DNA from: Aaosphaeria pasadenensis
Taxonomy: Eukaryota > Ascomycota > Dothideomycetes > Pleosporales
Direction of reading: 5' to 3'
Length of the DNA stretch: 64,000 nt
NCBI GenBank assembly: GCA_022813625.1
Contig: JAKLMB010000044.1
Location: 1-64,000, forward strand
Both the position numbers and the translations under genes were made by a program. This document shows positions 23,159 through 36,000 of the stretch, one piece after another. The notes under the pieces were generated by a model. It was not told where the DNA came from. It saw only the letters and a program-made list of their open reading frames with translations, and did not search any database. Position 1 is the stretch's first letter, and every line of letters starts with the position of its first letter.

Positions 23159-26100
23159 TTAAAGCTCCATATCCATAGGCAATCGGGCATCAGGGTTCGT
23201 GAGGAACTCTGTCTCCATTTCCTTGGAGTAAGGGGGTTCGTCCTTGGCTTGGAACATAGCGTTCGTCATCATGGACTTATGGAAGTGGTGGTACGCCTTG
23301 TCCTGTCGCTGCTGTACCTTCTCACGGTAGGCAGTGTACGCATCCTCGCCTGCAGCGGCAAAGAGATACTTGGGGTGGATGCCGATGGCTTGAGCACCCT
23401 TCTGTCCAAAGCCGAAGGAGCTGACGATGAAGGCTTTGACGTCTTCACTCGTGTGGATGGTCTCGCTTGGGAAGGCGATGTGGTCGAATTTTTCGAGCGC
23501 ATTGTCGATGTTGTCGGCGTTCCTGTTGCCCGGAATAAGACCGGTCTCCATGATTTGAAGTGCACCGTTAAGCATCCAGGCCGCAGCGGGGCCCTTGGGG
23601 TGACCAGTGAGATGCTTTTGGAAGACGGCGAGTACAGGGTTACCCTTTGCACGACCGAGCTGTGTCATCTGCTCCTGGATGACACCGCATTCGTTGAGCT
23701 CGTTCTTGACAGTGGAGGTACCGTGGAAGGAGGCAACTTGGATGTCGTCGACGGTGAGACCCCATGTGGCGAGAGCACCGCGCATCGGAGAGATCTTGGA
23801 ATCGCGCTTCCAGAATTCGTTTCCGTAGCTGTTGAGCACCTCGGATCGCTGCTTGTTGCTATCGGCCTTGATGGAAGACATGCGATGTTGGCGGTAATCC
23901 TCAATGTCGAAGTCGACGTGACCGCTCTTGTATGATTTGATTTCGTGCTCGAGGTAGTCGACTTCGGATTGCTCGGTCTCCTTGATCTGGCTCATGCGAA
24001 GTTCGATTTGACGCTTACGAAAGCTCATACTGAGGAGTGGCGAGTCGAAGTTACTCTTGGACGCACCACTGAAGTTGATAACACCGCGGCCTGGTGCAGG
24101 AAGGGACCTGCCAGCCTTGTCACTGGCAGTTCGCGTCATGGCGATGACACCATAGATGGGGAGACCCATCTCGAGAGCAAGCTTGGCGTTAGTGAGCACC
24201 TGGATGCCACCACCCTCGGCCTCGACAAAGCCACTGCGGGTAGTGGTCGCAGGACGAGACATCTCAGCGGCAGTACGGCCCTTAGCGAAGTCCTCTTCGC
24301 AGTTGTTGGTAGCCTTCATATTGGCAAATTCGACGGCAACATCTTTGGCAAGATAGTCGTAGCCACCTACAATGATGGCCTTTGCCTTTCCACTCGCGAT
24401 GGATTCATACCCAATGTCTAGCGACTCCAGCGCGGTGGCGCACGCACCTACAGGGGTAAGATTTGGTCCGCAAGAGGACAATAGCAACATGTTGATCCAC
24501 GCGCTACCAGTGTTCAAGAATGACTCTGCAAGAATGTCGTTCTGAACCGGCTTATCCAAGAAACGCTCCCTGTACATCTCCAAGTACGAGGTAGCACCAC
24601 CAAAACCGGAGCCTACCGCGACACCCAGTTGCGAAACATGGATGTACTTGTAGAACTCGTAGGGATCAGTAATACCGGCAGAGAGAAGAGCTTCAGCCGT
24701 GCACACCAATGCGAAGAGAACAGCGGGGTCGACTTGATTGACGATATCCTCGTGAATACCATATGTCTTTGCACACCAACCCTTTGGCACCTGTGCGCCT
24801 ACTGTGCGATCAAAAGCAAGTGCTTTGGGCACCATCAAACGAGCACCCTTGTGCAAGGTGATGATGCAGTTATCGCTTCCTTCAACTGGCTTAACAGTGA
24901 CTTTGTTGCCATTCTCGCGCAAAAGGTCAGCTGCAGTTTCCTTGGACGCCTCGAAGGGAGCAAAATCATGCTGCAGGTCAATCTCATGTAGAACCTGTCG
25001 AGCAGCAGGATCAGGTCCTTCGATGCCACGAGCGTCTAGCATGCGGATACCGCTGTGCTTCAGAATATGGTCCTCGTACTTCTGCTTGATCTCGGCATCG
25101 GTGAGAGGCTTCTTGGTCTCCTTCTCGATCCAGCCGCTGTAAGGAACACCTTCAGCGCTCTGGTATTCGATCAAGCCCATGATCCAGGCCATTTCAATGA
25201 AACCTTCCAGACTGAACTGTCCCATAGATTCCATCTGCCAGCGGGTTCGAGAGCTTCCATGAGGACCAACCTCACCGAATCCGACGACGACAACAACCTT
25301 CTCGAGGTCAATCATACCTTCGAGGTTAGAAAGAGGCTCAATGTCTGTGGCGTAATCAAGAGGCTTAGGGAAGTCAAATCGGATATTGGCTCGCTTCTTG
25401 AAAGGCGCTAGATTGTTGGCGGCGGCCTTGATGCTAGGTCCATCGAATTCAGCCTTCTCTTCCCTGACGAGGGCTCGGCGGCTGGAACTGATGTCGGATA
25501 TCTCCTTGCGGATAGCAGCTACCTCTTCTTTCAGGTTGGCGATGGAGCTCATGCCTCCACTAAGATCGGCCATGAGCGGCTCTTCATGCATCATCTCAAG
25601 CAGTGGAGAAGCCATCAAGCCCATGATGTTGACAGCCATCTCATCTTGCGAGAAGGTCTTGACTCCAAGGGCTTCGACGCCTTCAGCAACCATGTCGTTG
25701 TCGTTCATTAAACCTGTACCACGTGTCCAGCCAATGACGGCACCACAGACAGAGAGATACTCGGACCAATCCTCAGTGTGCCACTTATTCAATAGACCCT
25801 CAAGGCCAAGCTTGGATTCAGAGTACAGACCGTCGCCACCAAAGACGCCATGGTTGGGCGACAATGGCAAAATCACCTGAGCCGGGCGGGTGGTAATGTG
25901 ACGAGCTTCCTTGGCCTTCTTGATAGCTCCGAGGAGGCGAAGAGTATTGGTAAGCATCATTCGGTGAGCCAATTCAGACTTGGGTCCGAGTTCGATACCA
26001 TTGGCGGTCTCCGCAATGGCCGCGAAAGGAATGACGTGGTCGAGATCCCACTCGGAATCGTTCAGACTATAGATGTACTCAACCAGACCTTCAGTATCCT

Positions 26101-28338
26101 GGTTGCTACCGGCGTTGTAAGGAAGAACCATGAGACTAGAGCCCTTCGATCCAAATTTGGAAAACATCTTTTGGAAGAACTTAGTCGCTTTGGCGTAGGA
26201 GCTAGTGGTAACAACCACCCGAGCGCCTCCAGACAGCAGACCTTGGACAATCTTTGCGCCAATGGATCCACGGCCGGCACCTGTGATGAGCACGTTCTTG
26301 CCCTGGAATCCAATTCCGGTAGTCATCGCCCGATTCAAGATTTCAGCGTAGTTGTTGCTGAGATCCTCGGTATTCTTCCAAACACCATCACACTTGGTCT
26401 GAATTTGTGGATAGTGGTTTTCCCGGACGTCATGCTTGTCTGGTAGCGAAGCTGAATCCTCGTCCGAGTCTGAGGAGTTGCTAGCGGTCATCTCTGGCGT
26501 CATCGCAGGGGTGGGAGGCAGAAGGCCCAGTCCGAACGCTTGTGGTGCATTGCCTTTGCTGTTCTTAGATGCAATGGCAGCTTCGAAAGCCAGGGCCTCG
26601 GCACTTTGTCCACCAACGCGAGCTGCCGATCCGCGGCGAGCACAAGGAGTTTCAATGAAGTTGATGGATCCGTTAGCGTCAATCGTGGTGTGGGGAGCCA
26701 TGACTTTGCTCGAAGCAACATAAGTGGGAGCCTCTTGCATGGCCAGGGTGCAGTCTTCCAAAAGCTCTTCGAACCACATCTCAACGGCAATAGCGCGAGC
26801 ATGAGACTTCTTCATATCAGCAATCATGTGGCGAAGCACATTGATGAGTCGCTTGCTGCAGCGGTTAAGAAGAAGGTGGCGTCTTCTAGCAACCTCGTCC
26901 GATTGCAATTGGAGATAGCCTTGTCGAACACCATGGTAGATCTTGAAGAGATCCTGTAGAGCCCAGTTCCAGAATGAATCGTACACGCGCGCTTTGCGCT
27001 TGTCGAAGTACGGCTTGATGCCATTCGCATACTCGTTTCCGTGTTCAAGATTCCATAGATCAAGCTCGTTCTGCAGGTTTTGCATATCACTCTTGAGCTG
27101 CGCAACCTCTTCTGCTGCGGCGTTGGTGTTCTCGCCCAGGTGGCGTGCGTAAGCCTCGTAGACCTCGCGATGGAAGTCATTTGATCGCTTGTTGAGCACT
27201 TCAAGCGCCTTGGGGTCAATAGCAACCGCTGCGGATGAAGACGAACCTCCAGCTGCTTGTGCTTTGTTAATCTGAACGCCAGTTGCAGTGATATAAGCGT
27301 GGACAGTATTTGACCAGAATTCCTTCGCTTCTGCCTCAGAGCCCAGGCGGGCAGCTGGCGGAGTCTGAAGCGCCATAAGGATGATGGAGTCTTGTCGACC
27401 AGAAGAAAATCCATACTCAGCTTGCAAAATTTCGCGTGCCTTGGATTGGTTGAAGCCGCCAGGCATCTTTGCCGTAAAGAACTTGTCGGCGAGAGATTTT
27501 GTTCGCTTTCCTAGTGATCCAGAGAAGGATTTCTGAAGTAGCGAGCTCAAGTCATTGAGCGGCAACTCCTCAGCACCATCTGGCGCTGAACCGAACTCAG
27601 CATCAATGTCTCCCGTGATCTCATTCTGAAGCGTAGAGCGTCCTGAAAACTCGTTAATTCCAATTCTCGGATTAGGCGTACAATGCTAGAGCTCACCTCC
27701 TGACAAACCCTTGACCGATTGATCAAAGGCGACATCCTTGGCGGGCTTCTTAAGAGCGATAGATACGATAGTCCTAACAATCTCCGATGCAGCAACCGGA
27801 GCATCATCGACAGGTCCTGCTACGATGGCTGCGGTTGGTGCTGATGCTGGTGCGGTGATTGTAGTCGTGGTGGGGGCTGATTCCGGCTTAGTCGGGCTTG
27901 GCGCGTCTTCCTTGGGTTCCGACTTCTTCGTCTTCACCTCCCTCTCTTGTCCGATGAAGTACACCTCATCTTTATTCTTCTTCACCGAATAAAAGTCACG
28001 AGAGATATTGTTAGCCGTATCGTATGGCTTGTAAACCAGATCACGCGTTCGTTTCATCATATTGGTCAACGTTTCTGCCGGACCAATCTCAACCGTCTTT
28101 CGGGTTTTGAACTCGGAGAGTAAGAGATCCTGTGTCTCGGTCCATCTTACCGGCGAGCAAAATTGATGTCTACCCCGAAATGAGTTAGCATAGGGTCATA
28201 CTTGTGGAGAAGTATCGGGGCGAGCATTGGAGCAATTGTTACTCGCAACAGCCGGTGGAAATGGACTCACGCAAGCAGTTCAATGAGCAAAGTATGGCAC
28301 AACTCCTGTTGTCGTGTGATGCTTTCGAAAGTCGCCAT
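23159..28338 (-). CDS. Fatty acid synthase alpha subunit (FAS2 type) without PPT domain
   Basis: Three exons, 28338-28271, 28169-27697 and 27642-23159, with GT-AG introns of 101 and 54 bp, give 1674 residues. The start fits the conserved N-terminus that helps complete the transferase domain of FAS beta (SPVRW and VEIGP motifs). The acyl carrier serine is near residue 183 (GGRSTLQNE), restored exactly by the second splice. Ketoreductase follows (TGAGRGSIG near 633; YSESK further on), then ketosynthase with GACATALES (Cys near 1248) and HLTGHPKG (near 1524). The protein stops about 90 residues after the ketosynthase, where yeast FAS2 goes on into a C-terminal phosphopantetheinyl transferase of roughly 130-190 residues. 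The length is close to that of HexA-type alpha subunits of aflatoxin-like pathways, which supports a dedicated pathway synthase needing carrier activation in trans. Confidence 0.95.
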
Positions 28339-29666
28339 GGCTTAATGATATCTTTGGGTTTGTTTCTCTCCTGGAGGCTCAAGCGATGGATGTGTAAGGG
28401 ATGCTGAAAAGGTAGGAAAAATATAGTAGTAGCCGAGAAGCTAAGGTGTATACAAGGTCGGCAAGGTGTAAGTATGTACAGAACGAAAGACGAGATGCTA
28501 TAGAAGAAGTCGAGGGATGCTCGAACGATTAACAGCTGATTGCAGGTATTTGCATGTTCTTGTTCTTCCGAAAGAGTGGCATATCTGGGGCAGATATCTA
28601 TCTGTGTAGTATCCCGAGCCTGTTCATTATTCAGGCACAGAGACCACATCAAGCCAAGCGCTAACCTGATTGGGACCTTTCACACTCCGCCCCAGTTGTC
28701 CGCTGGCCGCTGACGATCCCGCATGTCGATACCAAGCTTGCGCTTAGACTTCGTTCTTTTCCTCTTTCGTCTATTTCGAGTTTCGCTGAGTGAGATTCGA
28801 AACAAATCTTCAGCGTCCGGGTAGGTGGGAGGGCTGGGTGGGAATGGTGGAACCTGGGCGTCTCATCCGGACTGGCTCAAGATTCGACCGAACGTACAGA
28901 CAGCACGTGCTCGTCTAAGCACCCAGACTGCCTCACGTACTGTCTGTACCTTACAGACCAGGGGATCGCAAAGTACCCTCTCCCCGCTCCGCTCGCCTAA
29001 TGCGAGCCTCTTACGCGCTATCCTCTTGTATTCACAGCGATTTCAACTGTCCGTTGCCTTTGTGGCGTACCCCTACCAGCGGACCTGGCATGTCTGACTA
29101 GAACGCTGCCACCCTCACCGTGGCTCACAGCTACTCGAAACTTGTTTCACGCAAAGATGTGTCGAACAACTAGCAAATCATATATTCTTTGATCGATTCT
29201 AGAGTCTTTCCAGATCCGCTGCTAACCTATCAAGTATGCCATCGTCAGGGGAAGATCGACTTGTTTTAGGAGACCGCAACGATAGTTCACCCGCAGCCAG
29301 GCTAATCCCTTCTGATGCTGACGTCCACTGCGGCGTTTTCTAGTCTATGTCGCGCATCCACGGTGCCCATGTCTACGGACTCAAGTGTCCGTTTGATTAA
29401 CCCACGATACGTTTCTACCGATGCATACACCTGCATCACCATCAGCTCACGGTGGAGTGATCAAATGGCAGCAAGGCATGGCTAAATCTGAGTGATACTA
29501 TCAAGTATTCATATATCCGGGCACTGCCTTTTCTGATGATTCCATATAACATTACGATTGAGACTCATCAGGGATTTTCAGGCCTTATATTCACGAATTG
29601 TTTTCTCTCATATCTTTCACAGTGTTTTACATTCTTTGAAGCATTTTCCCTCATTGTTCTACTACC
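28339..29666. promoter_or_regulatory. Divergent promoter region of FAS alpha and P450
   Basis: About 1.3 kb separates the starts of FAS alpha (-) and the P450 (+), so the two genes share upstream DNA and could be co-regulated. At 28902-28911 lies the 10-bp palindrome agcacgtgct with a central CACGTG (28904-28909). No gene is supported inside. Confidence 0.5.
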
Positions 29667-31421
29667 ATGTCGACTATACTTGGGGCCGTTCAACGCCTCA
29701 CCTCACTCACTCAAAATGCTGAAATACAGCGGGCTGTGTTACTATCTACTTTCACTATATCCGGTGGACTCGTCGCCTATTTCATCTATAACTTCATTTA
29801 CAATGTCTTCTTTCATCCTTACGCCAAATACCCTGGTCCATTTTTAGCGAAGTTTACTGATCTCTACGCTGGTTATCATGCTTGGAAAGGAGATCTTCAT
29901 CTGGAAATGTGGCGATTACATGAGAAATACGGCGAGAAGGTGCGCTACAGTCCTAACAAGCTCAATATCAACAATGTCACCGCACTCAAGAGTAAGTCTC
30001 AAGCACATTACAAGGTATTGAAGTTTGTCTAATCAACATTCAGACATTTACACGCAAGGCAAGCCATATCTGAAGAGCAAGAACTATGCTGCCATGGTAC
30101 ATAAGGCAACAAACACCCTTACTGTCCGTGACCGCAAGGACCACGGACGTCGCAGGCGTGTCATCCAGCAAGGCCTCTCGGATGCTACCCTGCGAGCTTT
30201 TGAGCCGCATATGTATGAGATCATCAACCGATTCTGCGACCGTCTTATTCAGACTGCCGAAGAAGAGAAAGCGCTCGAGTCCCAGGGTTTGTCCACCGAG
30301 ACTGCTTACAAGCAGCACACATGGAAGGAAGTAAGGAATATGTCTGAATGGTGCGGCTACCTCGCCTTCGACCTCATGGCCACTTTCATCTTTAGCGGCA
30401 AATACAACATGCTTGAGAGGGAGCAATACCGCTACGTCGTAAAGTGCATCGAGGAATCCAACATTCGTGTAGCCACCATCCTCCAGGCACCCAGTCTCAA
30501 AAACTTCCGCCTCGACAAACTTCTTTTTCCCAAGGGTATCATTGCCCGAAACATGTTCCTAAACTTCGTCGGCAAACTACTTAGAGATACCAAAAAGGTC
30601 GATCGCAGCCAGCGCAAGGATCTCTTTGAGATGCTTTCCCACGCTAAGGACCCCGAAAGTGGGAAGGGGTTCAGCCCCAATGAAATTATCGCTGAGAGTG
30701 TTACTCTCGTAGTTGCAGGTACGCAAATATCGTATATCGCTTCCAACGTCAATGTCAAAGTAACAATTAAACAGGAGCTGATACGACCGCCACCGCCATG
30801 GCTGCCATATTCTTCTACTTGAGCCGCAACCCTAACGCTTATGCTCGTGCAGCTGAAGAAGTCCGCTCCACTTTTAGCAGCGTGGAGGACATTCAAGGCG
30901 GAGCCAAGCTGAACAGCTGTCGATACCTGCGCGCTTGTATCGACGAAGCAATGCGCATGTCGCCTTCTGTCGGCCAAACCCTGGCACGCGAGGTTCCCGC
31001 GGGTGGCGCAACCGTCGATGGGGAATTTATCCCCGCGGGCTGCGATGTTGGTGTTCCCCTCTACGCGCTTCACCACAACGAGAAATACTACCCCGACCCA
31101 TTCGACTACAACCCAGAGCGATGGATGGTCGAGAAGGAGGGCGCATCACAGCAAATTCTCGACCAATACACCGCATACAACCCATTCTCTGTCGGACCAA
31201 GATCTTGCATGGGTAAGGGCGTAGCCCTCGTCGAGATGATGGCTACCTTCGCTGTTGTGATGTTCCGACTGGACTTCAAGATCGCAGATAGTGATGTATC
31301 CGGGGGAAAACCAGGCGCAGAGTATGGCAGGCACCGAACCAACGAGTTCCAGCTTAATGACCATATCACTGCTTCGAAGAATGGCCCATCGCTGCGGTTC
31401 CGCCCTAGAGTCGCCGCGTGA
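29667..31421 (+). CDS. Cytochrome P450 monooxygenase
   Basis: Three exons, 29667-29991, 30044-30718 and 30775-31421, with GT-AG introns of 52 and 56 bp, give 548 residues, typical of microsomal fungal P450s. An N-terminal hydrophobic anchor (about residues 25-50) precedes the proline-rich hinge KYPGP. The second splice restores the I-helix oxygen-activation motif AGADTT near residue 334. The K-helix ExxR is EAMR near 391, and the heme loop is FSVGPRSCMG with the cysteine ligand near 478. All catalytic elements are present. It should be anchored in the endoplasmic reticulum and use NADPH-P450 reductase. The heme loop style suggests a CYP65-like group, but I cannot assign a family with certainty. 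Divergent placement from FAS alpha suggests it oxidises the fatty chain or the peptide's lipid side chain; that is inference. Confidence 0.93.
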
Positions 31422-33091
31422 AACGAAGTGTCCTGTCGATCACAGCCAGGGGTGTGGAGAAAATCTCCGCTTACTCCCCCAATGCTCGCGCTCTCTTAAT
31501 GATCCTGTACATACTTGTAACTACTCTCTCTTAGCACGCTTTGGAGCATAAATTCCAAGCAATATCTACATAGCCTTATATTTTTTTTATCTCGAATGCA
31601 ATTATTATTCAGATCTCAAATATACTCGATCATTTCAATGCCCCAATTCGTCTTACGCGAATGCAGCATCTCAATGGCGGACGAAATCAACCCTCGAAGA
31701 GAAAGCGGAAGTGGCCGTGTCGATCCCGTCGCTGTCCAAGTATTCCCGAGCACTATCAAAAGCCAGATTCGAAGAGTTGCGTACGTTCAGAAACAGAAAA
31801 AGTAAAATCAGGAACACTTTGAGGAGATTTATCATCCATTTTCCGGTGCCGTAGTTTAAGTTAACACCCCCGCAAAAGTATTCACCGTAATCGGATACAT
31901 CTGGTTCATCAGACAGGTTCAGAGAAATTCATCAGGATAGCTACAAGACGTTATTTCTAGACTGTGATTTCGACGCATGACATAGTGTATTTCTCTTAAT
32001 TCTTCGTGCCCGTATGTAACGTGACGATGTCAATGGGAAAGTCAACAATCGCATTGTTGGTTAGAATTGCCTATTTTGGACTAGCCGCATCTGGGTCATC
32101 GGTGACCGTTCGGTTTCAATTCCAACGACCTTCTAGCAGCAACGATCGACCCCAGAATCCTCCGCGTAGTGACATTCGTTATACGCGAAGGACGAAGGAA
32201 ACAAACAATCTATCAACTAACTGTCGCATTCGTCGTTTCCGCGCGTCTTTGGGCAAAAATTGCTGCGCTGATGGGTACCCCTGGACCAGTTCACCTCAGA
32301 AGTCCGATGAAAGGGATCCAGACCAGATGCAGGCTCTGTCTACGTGATACCTCACCCACGCTGCTGATGATCAAAGGCATCGTCAGGTAAGCAGAACAGC
32401 ACTGTGCTACAAAGTCCGCCAGCTCCACAGCTCCCTATGATTCACAGTTTCCAGCAGCTCGGCCTATCGTGTGGCTTCCTGCTGACGGCGGAAGACTTGG
32501 CTTCCGTACCACTAAAGAATGATCACCCTCGACGCTCGTGTAGCGGAAGTCTTAGCGCTGGGCTGACCCTGGCTCCCGCAATATCAGTGAATGTCGGACG
32601 AATCAGTGACCAAAGATCTACTAGCTATCGATCTGTGTTTCTATGTCCGTCCGATCTGGAAACATCACTATGCCCACTTGGTTCCCAACAGAGGCTCAAG
32701 CCACCATCGGCCTCCGGTTTCACTGTAGCTTTCACTACCTACCTACTGCAGTATGTAAACATATCCACAAGTTCTCTGACGTTTCGTCTCTTTACCCAAT
32801 CACAGAGCCGCGTTCAGCTGAAATCGTAGTCCCAATATGGACCGATGGGCTTTCCTTAGTATGACTGCTGCGCACTGTACACGCAACTCAGACTCCTGCA
32901 CTGTACCTTGCCTCAGTAACATCCGGTGTTGTCGGAGATCTTACTGGGGTAGTGCCACGACATAGGTAGTGCATCTGCCTTATGATGAACCTCTGGATCG
33001 TGTTTCTTTCCATTTCGTCGCTTTTTCGCTCATTGTTTTGCATTTCACTAACATTAGGAGCTCCATCAGTTTGCTGGAGACTCCTTTCATT
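31422..33091. other. Intergenic region between P450 and ABC transporter
   Basis: About 1.7 kb with short overlapping open frames only. The left part is the AT-rich 3' flank of the P450, and the right part is the ABC transporter promoter. No RNA gene, repeat or conserved protein is seen. Confidence 0.5.
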
Positions 33092-36000
33092 ATGCATCCA
33101 TTCAGTAGATGCACTATTGATACACAGGAAGATTTCGGGCCCAACAACGACTATTGCTGGGGTGGCTTCGACTTCACATTACTCTTCGAGGAGACGGTCC
33201 TGACGATAGTCCCTTTCATCATTATTCTACCCGTTCTTTCCTTCCGTCTGTTCCGACTCTACCGTGCCCCTATTGTGGTCAATGGCTCAATATGGCATGC
33301 TGCAAAGCAGGTATGGGTCCACTTGTCCTCCATCAATTCAAATGCTTCATACTCACTCTCAGCATGTAGGCATTATACATCCTTTTCGGAGCGTTGCAAG
33401 TCCTTTCAATAGGTGCCTTGGCTATGCCGGACACAGTCAAGACAAATGCGACCATTGCTTGCATGGTCGTTAATCTCCTAGCCACATTCACTCTTGCCAT
33501 CACATCAAGCTTTGAGCACTATCGCAACTCAAGGCCATCAACGCCCATCGGCATCTATCTCGTTCTTTCATTCGTTTTCGATTGTGCCCGCGTGCGAACT
33601 CTCTTCGAGACAATAGACGCTCGACCTCTCGGAATTATGTTGTTAGTGGCAACACTTCTCAAATTTTCTCTCATTGTTTTAGAAGTCAAGGAGAAGCGAG
33701 CATGGTTGGCCGACCCCAGCCAATTCCCAGCACCGGAGTCGACCGCCAATTTCTTCAATCGCCTGACTTTCTTCTGGGTGAATCCTTTGCTTCTGAAAGG
33801 ATATAAAAAGCCAATCGAGGAGGTTGATCTGTTTGAGTGCCAGAAGCAGATTGTTGGGAATTCAGAATTGCTTGCTTTGGCGGAAAAGTGGGAGAATTGT
33901 ATGTTCGATCATCGCAACTACCAACGATTGAAAGCTAACGAATTACAGGTCCAAACAAAGACCAGCCTAATGCACTCTTCAAGCTCGCATTCAAGCATCA
34001 TTGGAAAAGCTTCGCTTCGGTCATTCTTCCTCGTATCTGCTTTACAGGCTTCAACTTCAGCCAGTCCTTCCTACTCCAACGTGTTCTCAAGTTTCTCCAA
34101 ACCAACGACCATGCCAACCGCCCTGCCGTCGGAAAGGGTCTCATCGCCGCTTATGTTCTCGTATACATGGGTTTCGGACTCACAAACGCCTTGCACCAAC
34201 ATCGAAACTACAGGAGTATCTCCAAGCTTCGTGGCTCTCTGATTGGCATCATCTACAAGAAGACACTCACGATGAGCTCATCCGCTTTAACTGAGTCGGA
34301 GGCTGTTACCCTTATGAACGCCGATGTTGAGCGTATCACTGTTGGTCTTCGTCAGTCTCAAGAGCTATGGGCTGGCTTCTACGAGATTGGCCTTGCCGTA
34401 TTTTTGTTACACAAGCAGATCAGTTGGGCTGCATTGACCCCTCTCGGTGTCATTCTCTGCTGTACATCTCTAGCCATCGGTGCCTCTCCCAAGCTCGCTG
34501 CATCTCAAAAGACATGGCTCGACAAGATCCAAGCCCGTATTGATGCGACTGCCGCCATGCTTGGATCGATCAAGGCCGTCAAAATGACTGGGCTCACTCC
34601 CGATCTCGGAGAACGTATCTCCGAACTTCGTGAGTCTGAGATTGACACTGCACGGACTTTCCGTGGAATGTTGGTCAAAATCACCACTTTCTCCTTCGCC
34701 AGTACATCAATCAGTCCCGTCGTCGCACTCGGAACTTACATCTTCATGGCTAAGTACCAAGGCTATCCCGACTTGACGCTGGAGAAAGCGCTTACCTCTT
34801 TGGTCCTTATGAACCTTCTTCTCGAGCCTGTCGCATTTTTCATTACTGCACTCTCTGGTCTAATCAACACAATGAGCTGTATGGAACGTATTCGCGGCTA
34901 TCTCAACACCGAAATGCGAATGGAGCCCATCATTTCCCGCCCTCGTGCTTCGAGGAGGATGACACAGCCAACTTACACCAACCCTCCAGATACTCCACTC
35001 GGTACAGTTTCAGAACGGACGACTATTTCCAACCCTACTTCCAAGGATGAGAAACATAGAGCATTTACTGGAAGCATCTACAAAACAGGGCAATATGCGC
35101 GTGTTTCTCATGCGCGCGATTTCTCGGACATTGGAGATGCTACTACTCTTGCTTCTTTCAACCAGAGCCGCGACTGTATTGTAGCCCGAAACGCCAGTTG
35201 TGGTTGGGATCCAGAGAACGCGCCAACTCTCAAAAACATGAACTTTAAGATCAAAGAGGGCAGCCTCAACATGATCGTCGGTCCCGTGAGCAGCGGTAAA
35301 TCTACCCTTTTGAAGGCTATCCTCGGCGAAGTTCCCGTTGCCAGAGGTATTCAACGATCGTTCTTCACCGAAGTCGCCTATTGCAGTCAAAGCGCATGGC
35401 TAGTCAACGGCACGCTTAGGGATAACATCACCCACGGCTCGGCATACGACGAGAGGTGGTACAACGCCGTCATCCAGGCTTGCGATCTCGAAACCGACAT
35501 TGCGAACGCGCCTCTTGGCGACGAGACCATCGTGGGCAGCAAGGGTCTTAGCTTGTCTGGAGGACAGCAACAGCGTGTTGCGCTCGCTCGTGCTGTCTAT
35601 TTCCGCAGCAGTGTTGTTATCATCGACGATGTCATGTGCGGTCTTGATGCCGGCACTGAAGAGCACGTCTTCGAGAACGTCCTTGGTGACAATGGTCTGC
35701 TCCGAGGCGGTGACACCACTGTTATCTACGTCACCAACACCGTACATCGTCTACCCCAAGCCGACCACATTATCGCCCTCGGTAGCGACAGTACCATCGC
35801 CGAACAAGGTAATTTCCAAGAGCTTTACAGTCTCGATGGATATGTCAAGAACCTGTGCGCCAACGGATCTGAGCGCAGCACCTACAGCCAAGGCGACAAG
35901 AATACGATCAAGGGATTTAAGCAATCGCTCGTTCACTCGAAGGAAGCTGAAGCTGTCGAGAAGGAAAATGCTGCGGGAGACTTGACTATCTATGCTTACT

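Noticed and set aside
23159..28338. Housekeeping FAS2
   Set aside because: Possible, but the lack of the PPT domain and the cluster context favour a dedicated synthase; kept as an alternative only.
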